Below, one piece after another: positions 17,110-24,789 of a stretch of 64,000 bases of DNA. Numbering within the stretch: the first letter of the stretch is position 1; each line of letters opens with the position of its first letter. The notes beneath the pieces are model-generated. The model did not search any database and was not told the origin of the DNA. It was given only the letters and a program-made list of their open reading frames with translations. The translations under genes and the position numbers were made by a program. Source of the stretch: Corynebacterium sp. KPL1814 (GTDB lineage: Bacteria > Actinomycetota > Actinomycetes > Mycobacteriales > Mycobacteriaceae); the NCBI RefSeq assembly GCF_000478175.1, contig NZ_KI515776.1:143451-207450 (forward strand). The letters run 5' to 3'.

Positions 17110-18033
17110 ATGGATCCCGCTGTAGCCCATGCTCATCAGTCCGCGCTGAGATCGATTGCGCGCGTCGTGGAGGAGACGGCGCCGCACACGGAGGCGGGGA
17201 AGGCTTTAGGGGACATCGGCAAGCAGCTGCGTGACGGGCCGGTCATGGTGCTCACTGGAGCGGGGGTATCGACGGAATCGGGGGTTCCGGATTATCGCGG
17301 GCCGCGGGGCTCGCTGAGCAGGCACCGGCCGATGACGTATCAGGAATTTCGCCATGATCCGGCTGCTAGCCATAGGTATTGGGCGCGTAGCTTCGTGGGC
17401 TGGCGCGTGATGGATTCCGCGGCGCCGAATCGCACGCATTATGCGCTCGTGGAGTTGGAGCGCGCCGGGCTGGTTAATGGCGTGGTCACCCAAAACGTGG
17501 ATGGCCTGCATAAACGAGCCGGTACGGAGCGGTTGGTGACGCTGCACGGTGATATGGAAACCGTGGTGTGCCTGTTGTGTGGGCACCATGAGGATCGCGG
17601 GCACTTTGATGCGCGCCTAGCGGCCGCGAACCCGGGGTACCTGGAGCGCCTAGTCGTGGAAAGGGACCAAGTAAACCCGGATGGTGACGTGACGCTGGAT
17701 GAGAAAGACGTTGCGGCATTCCGGATGGCTGGCTGCGAGCGCTGCGGATCGGAGCTGCTCAAGCCGGACGTGGTGTATTTTGGCGAGCCCGTGCCAGCCA
17801 CGCGGCGGGATGCCGCCTTTGCGCTATTGAATGAGGCTAATTCGCTGCTGGTGGCCGGTTCTTCGCTGGCGGTGATGAGCGGCTACCGGTTTGTGCTTGA
17901 AGCAAAGAAGCAGGGCAAGCGCGTGGCCGTCATCAACGGCGGGCCGGGCCGCGGGGATAAGAAGGTGGATACGCTGTGGCGCACGCAGGTGGGCCCGGCT
18001 TTTGATGCCCTGCTCGATGAGCTGGAGATTTAA
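17110..18033 (+). CDS. Sir2-family NAD-dependent protein deacylase (sirtuin)
   Basis: 307 residues. NAD-binding motif GAGVSTESGVPDYRGPRG, TQNVDGLHKRAG, and the catalytic His in TLHGDME. The zinc ligands are CLLC and CERC, with KPDVVYFGEP and GSSLAV later in the fold. It removes acyl groups from lysines using NAD. The N-terminal ~50 residues before the Sir2 fold are extra. ATG 17110 is chosen because TAGATT lies eight bases ahead, fitting a leaderless message. The 23-bp triple repeat lies just upstream. The gene converges directly on the lipase gene: the two stop codons abut. Confidence 0.9.
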   Translation: MDPAVAHAHQSALRSIARVVEETAPHTEAGKALGDIGKQLRDGPVMVLTGAGVSTESGVPDYRGPRGSLSRHRPMTYQEFRHDPAASHRYWARSFVGWRVMDSAAPNRTHYALVELERAGLVNGVVTQNVDGLHKRAGTERLVTLHGDMETVVCLLCGHHEDRGHFDARLAAANPGYLERLVVERDQVNPDGDVTLDEKDVAAFRMAGCERCGSELLKPDVVYFGEPVPATRRDAAFALLNEANSLLVAGSSLAVMSGYRFVLEAKKQGKRVAVINGGPGRGDKKVDTLWRTQVGPAFDALLDELEI

Positions 18034-19047
18034 TTACCGCGGCGTGTGCTCCACCATCCTGAGCAGCGTGCGCACGATGGCGTGCACGCGCCTATCCATG
18101 GGCATATCTTCGTGCATGACCACCGCGTGGCGGTCGAAATCTTGGATATAGATATTGCGCACCGCACCTTCAGGCGCGCCCTCTGGGTCGAGGAAGCAGG
18201 TCTCGGGTGGGACGACGACGGCATCGGAACGCGTGGCGATGCAGGTATAGCTCACGCCGGATTCGAGGTCGCCATCGCGGTTGACATCGCGAAGCACCTC
18301 GCTGCCCACCACCTGGTCCATGCCGGCGGGGCCAAACCAGCCATCGATGATGGAGCGGATCACTGCCTCTTGGCGTTGGGTGCGAATGAGGCGACTGGCG
18401 ATGCCCCCGTGGGTCGTCCCGTGATTAGGCGCGCTGATGCTCATGAGGTGGACGACCTTTTCGGCGCCGCCGTCCATGCGCATCCAGTACCGCGCGAGTA
18501 GGCCACCCTGGGAGTGGCCTACCAAGATGACCTTGTTTGCCCCGGTGACGGCGAGCACGGAATCGATATACGCGCCGAGCTGCTGCGATGATTCCGGGAT
18601 GGTCTGCGTGGCGCGGTGGCCGTAGTCAGGGGCAAAGACTGCCCAGCCGTCTTGGCGCAAGATATTGCCCATGATTTGCCAGACACCCTTGGTATCGCAG
18701 GTGCCGTGCACCAGGATGACCGGCCAGGGGCGTTTGTCGCTCGGGCGGGCGCCCCAATCGTCTTCGAAAACGCCGCGCGGCTTCGTGCGTGCGCCGAGGG
18801 GCAGGGTCCTGGCGGCATCGGCATCGAGGGCGGAATCGCCGGGACTGGACTTGTCCTTTTCGGCCTTGAGTCGGTCAACGATCTCATCGGCGACGTCATC
18901 CTGCAAAGAACTGGCCGCGGCCGGGGAGGCGATACCAAGGCGAGGCGAATCTTTTTCTTCGGGTGCATCTTCCTCGTTCACGCGCCCGAATTTGAGGAGT
19001 TGTTCAGAAATAATACTTTTCAACTCTGCAAGAGATTCGACAGCCAT
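18034..19047 (-). CDS. Triacylglycerol lipase-like alpha/beta hydrolase
   Basis: About 337 residues. The first ~100 are charged and probably disordered (EEDAPEEKDSPR..., PASAA...). The hydrolase fold follows: VILVHGT (oxyanion strand), nucleophile elbow GHSQGG, then a candidate acid in NRDGDLE and a C-terminal DRHAVVMHEDM with the likely catalytic His. It fits class 2 / EstA-like lipases. No signal peptide is seen, unusual for a lipase, so it is probably intracellular. ATG 19047 has TATGAT eight bases ahead, which suits a leaderless start. Confidence 0.8.
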   Translation of the reverse strand: MAVESLAELKSIISEQLLKFGRVNEEDAPEEKDSPRLGIASPAAASSLQDDVADEIVDRLKAEKDKSSPGDSALDADAARTLPLGARTKPRGVFEDDWGARPSDKRPWPVILVHGTCDTKGVWQIMGNILRQDGWAVFAPDYGHRATQTIPESSQQLGAYIDSVLAVTGANKVILVGHSQGGLLARYWMRMDGGAEKVVHLMSISAPNHGTTHGGIASRLIRTQRQEAVIRSIIDGWFGPAGMDQVVGSEVLRDVNRDGDLESGVSYTCIATRSDAVVVPPETCFLDPEGAPEGAVRNIYIQDFDRHAVVMHEDMPMDRRVHAIVRTLLRMVEHTPR

Positions 19048-19121
19048 GCCTTCCAATCATACGCGTTAATGCAGGTAAATGGCCTCTTTGGAAAAGTTGA
19101 AGAAATTTATGGAGAAAGCGC

Positions 19122-19166
19122 TTGACCTCGCGCCACAATCTTTGTAAACTTAGGCTTGCCTAATCA
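19122..19166 (+). promoter_or_regulatory. Strong promoter overlapped by a DtxR-type iron box
   Basis: TTGACC (19122-19127), 17-base spacer, TAAACT (19145-19150). Starting on the last base of the -10 is TTAGGCTTGCCTAA (19150-19163), a perfect inverted repeat with two central bases that fits the core of the DtxR/IdeR consensus. Iron-loaded DtxR would be expected to repress the promoter. No protein gene begins downstream before a terminator at 19237-19270. Confidence 0.72.
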
Positions 19167-19270
19167 CGGGCGGTGCTTACGGCGTAGGGCGCTCCACTCC
19201 TTGCCGCTAAGTGCCAGAGATTAGTCATGGGGAGAGGGCCCGCCGATGCGCAGTCGGCGGGCCTTCGTTT
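19157..19270 (+). ncRNA. Candidate iron-regulated small RNA
   Basis: The promoter with iron box would start a transcript near 19157. A perfect 9-bp hairpin (GGCCCGCCG, nine-base loop, CGGCGGGCC at 19237-19263) followed by TTCGTTT would end it near 19270, giving about 110 nt. No start codon with a ribosome-binding site opens a sensible frame inside. By analogy with the IdeR-controlled small RNA MrsI of mycobacteria it could adjust iron-protein synthesis, but no sequence similarity is claimed. Confidence 0.5.
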
Positions 19271-19486
19271 ATGCCTCGGGAGGATTAGTCGTCGAAGCAG
19301 GCAGCGGGCGCTTCATCCTCGCGCGGGGGAATAGGGAGATCAACGGGAAATTCACGGGTGGCGGCAAAAAGCTCCACCCCAATATTAGTGGCAGGCATGG
19401 AGCTAACGATACCAAGTGGGTGTTCCGGATCCAGGGCAGAAAAGACTCCGCTGCCGTGCTCCGTGGTCCCCGCTAAACTCGCCGTT
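19271..19486. other. Intergenic before amn, with an open minus-strand frame
   Basis: No confident gene. On the minus strand a frame without an early stop ends at 19287-19285. Its only ATG (near 19411) would give a 34-residue peptide with VELFAATREFPVDLPIPP. TATCGT lies seven bases before that ATG, so a leaderless small protein is possible but unsupported. On the plus strand the last bases hold the amn -10 box TAAACT (19474-19479). Confidence 0.35.
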
Positions 19487-20890
19487 ATGACCGATCTGCA
19501 GCATGTCCACTCCGTAGATGAAGCGGTGACTCGCTTAATTGAGCATTATGAAACCTCATGTGAGTTGGGGCGTGAGGCCCTTGCCTCGGGCACCCTCGAT
19601 GATTATCGCCACGTGGTCTATCCCAAGGTGACCGTGGAGATCCGTAAATGGCAGCCGATTGACCGCTCCGAGCCCTTTGGCTATGTGAATGAGGCGGGGA
19701 AATACTCCGCGGTCATCACTAAGCCGCACATCATCCGCGAGTACTTGCACGAGCAGCTGACTCGGCTGACTAACAATTATCCGTGCGATATCTTCGTGGG
19801 CCAATCGGATGAGCGCATTCCGCCGGAATACATCAAAGATGCCCCGGCGGCGCCGCAGGAACGCGGCCCTATCCCGCGCCCGACCTTGGATGAAGTCAAC
19901 GATGCGATTATTGATGGTGAGTGGGATGCCTTTCACGGCGAAGAAAAGCCGCTATTTCACTTCGGAGCGCAGCGCTTCGATATTGCCTGTGCGCGCATCG
20001 AGCACTACACCGGCGTCGAGGTCGATACGGTGCAGAAATACATTCTGTTTACCAATTACGCGATGCATACCACGGAATTCGTGAAATTCGGCCTGCGCGA
20101 GCTGACCAAGGAGGATTCGCGGTATACGGCGCTCGTATTGCCCAATGGGGAGACCATTCATCCCAATGATGCGGTGGACCTCGACCTGGATGGACTGACG
20201 CTGACCTCGCGCTTTCAGATGCCCCGGTTCGATCTCATTACCGCGGGTGGCGATGGCATCACGATGATCAACATTGGTGTGGGGCCATCAAATGCTAAGA
20301 CCATTACGGATTGCTTGGCCGTGCTGCGGCCGGAGGCCTGGATCATGATTGGCCACTGCGCCGGCATGGATGGGCGCATGCGCATCGGTGACCTGATCTT
20401 GGGCAATGCCTACGAGCGCCACGACCACATCTTGGACCGGCAGGTAGTTTCTTCTACGCCGATTCCGGCCATTCCGGAGGTCCAACGCATGCTGGAGGCT
20501 GCCGTGGATGAGGTCTACGGCAGTGATAATTCGCTCATGCGCACCGGTACGGTGCTTTCTACCGATGACCGCGATTGGGAGTGGCGCACCAGCCGGGATC
20601 TGTGGGAGTGGTTGCGCACTTCTACCGCGGTGGCGGTGGACATGGAATCGTGCGCCTTGGCGGCGAATGGGTACCGCTACCGCGTACCCTATGGCACGCT
20701 TCTGTCCGTGTCGGACTTACCGCTGCACGCCGTGCCGAAGTTGCCGGCGCAGGCCCAAGCGTTTTATTCCAATTCCAAGGAAGCCCACGTCATGTGCGCG
20801 GTGCGCGCGGTGGAACAGCTGGCAGAAAACCCGGAGCGCCTGCGCACGCGCAAGCTGCGGCGCACGTTGGGTGAGGTTCCTTTCCGGTAG
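19487..20890 (+). CDS. amn: AMP nucleosidase
   Basis: 467 residues. The enzyme splits AMP into adenine and ribose-5-phosphate, adjusting the adenylate pool. The N-terminal ~175 residues form the AMP-nucleosidase-specific domain (VTVEIRKWQPIDRSEPFGYV, RPTLDEVNDAIIDG). The C-terminal part is a nucleoside-phosphorylase fold with MINIGVGPSNAKTITDCLAVLRP, GHCAGMDGRMRIGDLI and the purine-site VDMESCALAANGYR. The gene is normal length. ATG 19487 lies seven bases after TAAACT (19474-19479) without a Shine-Dalgarno sequence, so the message is likely leaderless. Confidence 0.93.
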   Translation: MTDLQHVHSVDEAVTRLIEHYETSCELGREALASGTLDDYRHVVYPKVTVEIRKWQPIDRSEPFGYVNEAGKYSAVITKPHIIREYLHEQLTRLTNNYPCDIFVGQSDERIPPEYIKDAPAAPQERGPIPRPTLDEVNDAIIDGEWDAFHGEEKPLFHFGAQRFDIACARIEHYTGVEVDTVQKYILFTNYAMHTTEFVKFGLRELTKEDSRYTALVLPNGETIHPNDAVDLDLDGLTLTSRFQMPRFDLITAGGDGITMINIGVGPSNAKTITDCLAVLRPEAWIMIGHCAGMDGRMRIGDLILGNAYERHDHILDRQVVSSTPIPAIPEVQRMLEAAVDEVYGSDNSLMRTGTVLSTDDRDWEWRTSRDLWEWLRTSTAVAVDMESCALAANGYRYRVPYGTLLSVSDLPLHAVPKLPAQAQAFYSNSKEAHVMCAVRAVEQLAENPERLRTRKLRRTLGEVPFR

Positions 20891-20962
20891 CTGCTTTCCC
20901 TTGGTAGTTCTCGCTAGTTAAACTACAAAGAAAGCCCATGACGCAAAAGGAGCCGCGCAATC

Positions 20963-21475
20963 GTGACTGAGAATTGGATTCACCCGGATCGAGAGAACCT
21001 CACCTGGGAAGTCTTCGGCGAAGCGAGCCGGAATCTTTCGGAGCAAATCGTGGAATCCGGTTGGTTTCCTGACTTGATCGTGGGTGTTGCCCGCGGCGGA
21101 CTGATCCCAGCCGGTGCCATTGGTTATGCCATCGGGGTCAAGGCCATGGGCGCTATCAACGTGGAGTTCTACACCGATATTGGCCAGACCTTGGACGAGC
21201 CGATCATCTTGTCCCCGCAATTGGATACGGATTCCCTTAAGGGTAAGAAGGTGCTCGTCGTTGATGACGTGGGCGATTCCGGCAAGACCCTGGATCTGGT
21301 GGTGAACTTCTTGGAAGAAACCGCCGATGAAGTGCGTTCCGCTGTGGTCTATACCAAGCCGAAGACCATCTTTGAGCCGGATTATTCGTGGAAGAAGACG
21401 GATAAGTGGATCAACTTTGCCTGGTCGGTGCTGCCGGTGATCACGGCGGATGGCTCCTTTCAGGAAGGCTCGTAG
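20963..21475 (+). CDS. Phosphoribosyltransferase-family protein
   Basis: 170 residues of the type I PRTase fold. The PRPP-binding loop is VLVVDDVGDSGKTL and the preceding VGVARGGLIPAG forms the pyrophosphate loop region. It resembles xanthine/hypoxanthine-type PRTases (Gpt-like), and its place next to AMP nucleosidase supports purine salvage. The exact base is not shown. GTG 20963 has AAAAGGAG upstream; the short 72-base gap after amn could allow readthrough. Confidence 0.82.
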   Translation: MTENWIHPDRENLTWEVFGEASRNLSEQIVESGWFPDLIVGVARGGLIPAGAIGYAIGVKAMGAINVEFYTDIGQTLDEPIILSPQLDTDSLKGKKVLVVDDVGDSGKTLDLVVNFLEETADEVRSAVVYTKPKTIFEPDYSWKKTDKWINFAWSVLPVITADGSFQEGS

Positions 21476-21496
21476 TAGCTACTAGTATGTGCAGGC

Positions 21497-22978
21497 GTGA
21501 TTAACGAGCAGCCTGCACCCACCGGCGTCATCGCCAGTTTCCGCTTTGCATTTTCCTCACCGGCGCGTTTGCGCAAGGAGGTCCTGGGCGGACTGGCGGT
21601 GGCGCTTGCTTTGATCCCGGAAGTTTTGAGCTTTTCTATTCTCGCCGGCCTCGACCCGCGGGTGGGGCTGTATTCCTCGGTGATTATGGCGATGGCCATC
21701 GCCTTTACCGGCGGGCGGCCTGCCATGATTTCCGCGGCTGCGGGCGCGGTAGCCCTGGTGGTGGCCCCGCTCGCGCACGAGTATGGGCATGATTATGTGG
21801 TGGCGGCGGTGCTTGCGGCCGGTATTATCCAGGTGCTGTTGGCGTGGGTGGGCATCGCCAAGCTCATGCGCTTTATCCCGCGTTCGGTGATGACGGGATT
21901 CGTCAATGCGCTGGGCATTATGATGTTTACGGCGCAGCTGCCGCACCTTATTGATGTCCCTTGGATGGTCTATGTGCTGGTGGCTATAGGCCTAGCCATC
22001 ATGATTGTTTTGCCGCGGTTTACCCAGGTAATTCCGGCGCCGTTGGTAACCATCGTGGTGGTAAGCCTCATCGCCGTCGCGGCAGGGTGGAAGGTGCCGG
22101 ATGTGGCGGACCAGGGCGAGCTGCCCACGACGCTGCCGGGCCTTTTCATTCCGGATATCCCGTGGAACCTGGAGACCCTGCAGGTAATTGCGCCCTACGC
22201 CTTTGGGATGGCACTGGTGGGCCTGATGGAATCGCTGCTGACGGCAAAGCTTGTCGATGACATCACGGATACCCACTCCGATAAGACCCGCGAGTCCTTT
22301 GGCCAGGGCATTGGCAATATATTGGCCGCGGCGATCGGCGGCATGGGTGTGTGCGCGATGATTGGCCAGACGATGATCGGCGTCAAGGTCTCCCAGGCGC
22401 GCACGCGCTTGTCGACGTTCCTCGCGGGCGCCTTCCTCCTTGTGCTGTGCCTGCTTTTCGGCGAGGCGGTAGGCCGCATTCCGATGGCCGCGCTGGTTGC
22501 GGTGATGATCCTCGTCGCGGCGACGACGGTGAATTGGCATTCCATCCGCCCGCGCACGCTCAAGCTGATGCCACTATCTGAAATCCTCGTCATGCTGCTG
22601 ACGGTCGCGGGCACGCTGGCCACGCATAACCTGGCGGTAGGAGTGGTCTTAGGCGTGGTGGCGGCATCGATTGGCTTTGCCCGCCGGGTGGCACACCTCG
22701 TGGAGGTCGAGCTGGTTGATGGGCATACCTACGTGGTGCATGGCCAGCTCTTCTTCGCTTCCTCGAATGACTTGGTCTACGCCTTTGATTACACGCTTGA
22801 TACGGACTTCGTGGTGGTGGATCTTACCGATGCCGAGGTCTGGGATGCCTCGACGGTGGCGACGCTGGATGCGGTGCAGAAAAAGTACGCGGATCGTGGC
22901 ATTGAGGTGGAGTTTCGGGGCCTCGATGGGGCGAGCGCGCAGCGGCTGGAGCGCCTGAGCGGCCAATTGGGTGATTAA
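21497..22978 (+). CDS. SulP-family anion transporter with STAS domain
   Basis: 493 residues. About ten to eleven membrane helices from residue ~28 to ~400, opening with the SulP signature around PEVLSFSILAGLDPRVGLYSSV and including TGGRPAMISAAAGAVALV. A cytoplasmic STAS domain follows from about 415 (HTYVVHGQLFFASSNDL... VVVDLTDAEVWDASTVATLD). It probably carries sulfate, bicarbonate or another anion; the substrate cannot be told. GTG 21497 has no good ribosome-binding site, but TAGTAT (21483-21488) stands eight bases ahead, fitting a leaderless start. Confidence 0.87.
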   Translation: MINEQPAPTGVIASFRFAFSSPARLRKEVLGGLAVALALIPEVLSFSILAGLDPRVGLYSSVIMAMAIAFTGGRPAMISAAAGAVALVVAPLAHEYGHDYVVAAVLAAGIIQVLLAWVGIAKLMRFIPRSVMTGFVNALGIMMFTAQLPHLIDVPWMVYVLVAIGLAIMIVLPRFTQVIPAPLVTIVVVSLIAVAAGWKVPDVADQGELPTTLPGLFIPDIPWNLETLQVIAPYAFGMALVGLMESLLTAKLVDDITDTHSDKTRESFGQGIGNILAAAIGGMGVCAMIGQTMIGVKVSQARTRLSTFLAGAFLLVLCLLFGEAVGRIPMAALVAVMILVAATTVNWHSIRPRTLKLMPLSEILVMLLTVAGTLATHNLAVGVVLGVVAASIGFARRVAHLVEVELVDGHTYVVHGQLFFASSNDLVYAFDYTLDTDFVVVDLTDAEVWDASTVATLDAVQKKYADRGIEVEFRGLDGASAQRLERLSGQLGD

Positions 22979-23263
22979 TATCACATTGCGATCCTGAGGT
23001 GCGTAGGCGTAGCGACTGCAGGGTGAAGAATAAAGTGGGCTAGCGCGGCAAGATCGTCTATTTAGGTCGATAACCTCGAACTATTAGGCGATAGTAACTT
23101 TGCGCATTGGAGCAGCTTTGTCTTAACTAACTTAGGTGATCCAATCTGAAAAATGCCCCTGAGGTGCGGGTTTGTTTAAGCATACCTTGCTAGACGGGAG
23201 ATTTTATTTCGGTATTGTAGTGCCTACAACCAATTAATTGATTCCTACAGAAAGGATTTAGCA
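22979..23263. promoter_or_regulatory. Intergenic region before ferritin with an inverted repeat
   Basis: 285 bases without a gene. At 23215-23229 there is a perfect inverted repeat TTGTAG-TGC-CTACAA, 34 bases before the ferritin start, well placed for an operator. AAAGGA precedes ATG 23264. TTAGGTGATCC near 23131 faintly recalls half a DtxR site but is too weak to call. Confidence 0.5.
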
Positions 23264-23752
23264 ATGGATGAGAAGCTGCAAACCCTGCTAAACAATCAGG
23301 TCATTAACGAGCACGGCGCCGCTATGGTCTACACCCAGCTGGCCTACGAGATGGACAACCTGTCCTTCCCGGGCATGCGCGATTGGTTCATGGCACAGGC
23401 TGGCGAAGAGCGCGTCCACGCACAGAAGCTTGCGGATCACCTCTTGGCACGCGGCTACCGCGTAGAGCTTAACGATATCCCGGTTGGCTCCATCAAGGCC
23501 GCCACCCCGCTGGATGCGTTCGAGGCTTCCTTGGCTCACGAGCAGAAGGTCTCCGAGCAGATTCGCGAGATCGCCCGCGTTGCCCTTGACATTCAGGATC
23601 TGGACTCCCGCCAGCTTATTGACTGGTTCTTGGCTGAGCAGATCGAGGAAGAGGACACCGTTTCTGAGATTATTGACCAGATCAAGCTGGTGGGCAACGA
23701 TGGCGCTGGTCTGCTGCGCATCGATTCCCGTTTGGCCAACCGCAACTCCTAA
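23264..23752 (+). CDS. ftn: Ferritin
   Basis: 162 residues of the non-heme ferritin fold. The ferroxidase residues are present: E17 in INEHGAAM, E49/E50 with H53 in GEERVHAQ, E94 in SLAHEQ, and E127 plus E130 in LAEQIEEEDTV. It stores iron as a mineral core and protects against iron-driven oxidative damage. AGAAAGGA precedes the ATG. The inverted repeat at 23215-23229 may be its operator. Corynebacterial ftn is known to respond to DtxR, but no clear iron box was seen here. Confidence 0.93.
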   Translation: MDEKLQTLLNNQVINEHGAAMVYTQLAYEMDNLSFPGMRDWFMAQAGEERVHAQKLADHLLARGYRVELNDIPVGSIKAATPLDAFEASLAHEQKVSEQIREIARVALDIQDLDSRQLIDWFLAEQIEEEDTVSEIIDQIKLVGNDGAGLLRIDSRLANRNS

Positions 23753-23783
23753 GTTGTGAATAACAAACCCATCAAGATTTAAA

Positions 23784-23823
23784 TCAATCCTCCCATGGCA
23801 CTGCGCTGCTGTGGGAGGATTGA
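23784..23823 (+). promoter_or_regulatory. Perfect 12-bp hairpin enclosing the next gene's ribosome-binding site
   Basis: TCAATCCTCCCA (23784-23795) pairs perfectly with TGGGAGGATTGA (23812-23823) around a 16-base loop. The GGAGG of the right arm lies eight bases before ATG 23827, so folding would hide it. There is no T-run after the hairpin, so it is a poor terminator for ftn on the plus strand. Confidence 0.7.
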
Positions 23824-23826
23824 CGT

Positions 23827-24180
23827 ATGTCTGCACACCTGAAAGCAATCCTCTCTGCCGCTCTGGCGGTCTTGGCATTAAGCCTCATTATCGGTGCTGC
23901 GGTCATCTCAAGCCACGTGACCCTCGGCATCTTTTTGACCACCGCAGCGCTTATGCTGAGCCCGTTTGCGGGGGTGGTGATGCTGGCGTGTGGGGTCATC
24001 GGCAAGCGCGGGCTGGTCAACCGGTCCTTATATTCCTTGAGTGGAATGCTGATTCTGGCCTCGCTGGCCGTGCTCATCGTTTTGCCGATGGCGCAGGCGA
24101 CGCTGGCGCTGGTGATTTTTATCGCCGGCACCGCGGTAGGGATTGTGGCCGTGCAGACCCAAGCTACTAGGCGCGCATAA
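23827..24180 (+). CDS. Small four-helix membrane protein
   Basis: 117 residues with about four hydrophobic segments (8-28, 33-57, 68-86, 90-110) and a short basic loop (GKRGLVNRS) in the middle. No family recognised. Its ribosome-binding site lies in the hairpin at 23784-23823. It stands between ferritin and the HAD gene on the same strand, but nothing links it to iron. Confidence 0.68.
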   Translation: MSAHLKAILSAALAVLALSLIIGAAVISSHVTLGIFLTTAALMLSPFAGVVMLACGVIGKRGLVNRSLYSLSGMLILASLAVLIVLPMAQATLALVIFIAGTAVGIVAVQTQATRRA

Positions 24181-24192
24181 ACTGGACGCATT

Positions 24193-24789
24193 ATGCCGAA
24201 GTTGCTGTTTGATCTATACGGCGTGCTGCTGCGCCCCGCCACGCCGGAAGCGCACGCTGAACTAGAGCGTTTCCTCGAGCCTGCGAACCCGGAGGCCTTC
24301 TGGGAGGCCTATAACTATTTCCGGCCGGATTACGATGCCGGAATTTTTAGCGATAGTCACTACTGGAATGAGATAGCCGCCCGCGCGGGAATGGGGACCA
24401 TTGACTGCGCTGGGGCCGTGGCCTGCGAGAACCAGTACCTGCTTGAGGCGGACCCAGAGATGGTAGCGCTGGTCAGAGGGCTCATCGGGGAGGGCTTTAG
24501 CGTGGGGATTTTATCCAATATCCCCACGACCTTGGCGAAACAGGTGCGCGCGCAGCACCCGTGGTTGGCAGAGTGCGCGGCGGTAACGTTGAGCTGCGAT
24601 ATCGGGGTGGCCAAGCCGCACCCAGAGGCCTACCGAGTGGCGGTAGACGCGCTAGCGGCGCAGCCCAAGGACACGCATTTTTTCGATGACCGCATCGACT
24701 ACATCGAGGGCGCCACTTATTGCGGGTTGCAAGCCCACCTGTTTACCGGGATCGACTCCGCGCGCGAGGTTTTACGCGGTCTGGAGTGA
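24193..24789 (+). CDS. HAD-superfamily hydrolase (subfamily IA)
   Basis: 198 residues. Motif I is FDLYGVLL with the nucleophile Asp; the second Asp of the usual DxD is Tyr, as in many HAD-IA proteins. Motif II is GILSNIP, motif III has VAKPHPEAYRVAV, and motif IV is HFFDDRIDYIEGA. A helical cap follows motif I. Probably a small-molecule phosphatase or related hydrolase; substrate unknown. Its last 18 bases overlap the end of the ROK gene on the other strand. Confidence 0.83.
   Translation: MPKLLFDLYGVLLRPATPEAHAELERFLEPANPEAFWEAYNYFRPDYDAGIFSDSHYWNEIAARAGMGTIDCAGAVACENQYLLEADPEMVALVRGLIGEGFSVGILSNIPTTLAKQVRAQHPWLAECAAVTLSCDIGVAKPHPEAYRVAVDALAAQPKDTHFFDDRIDYIEGATYCGLQAHLFTGIDSAREVLRGLE

Noticed and set aside
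19285..19411. 34-residue minus-strand small protein before amn
   Set aside because: Only an ATG and a loose -10 match support it; no ribosome-binding site or known family. Kept as a note in the intergenic entry.
23100..23190. DtxR box upstream of ftn (TTAGGTGATCC; CATACCTTGC)
   Set aside because: Only half-sites with poor symmetry; too far from the consensus to call.
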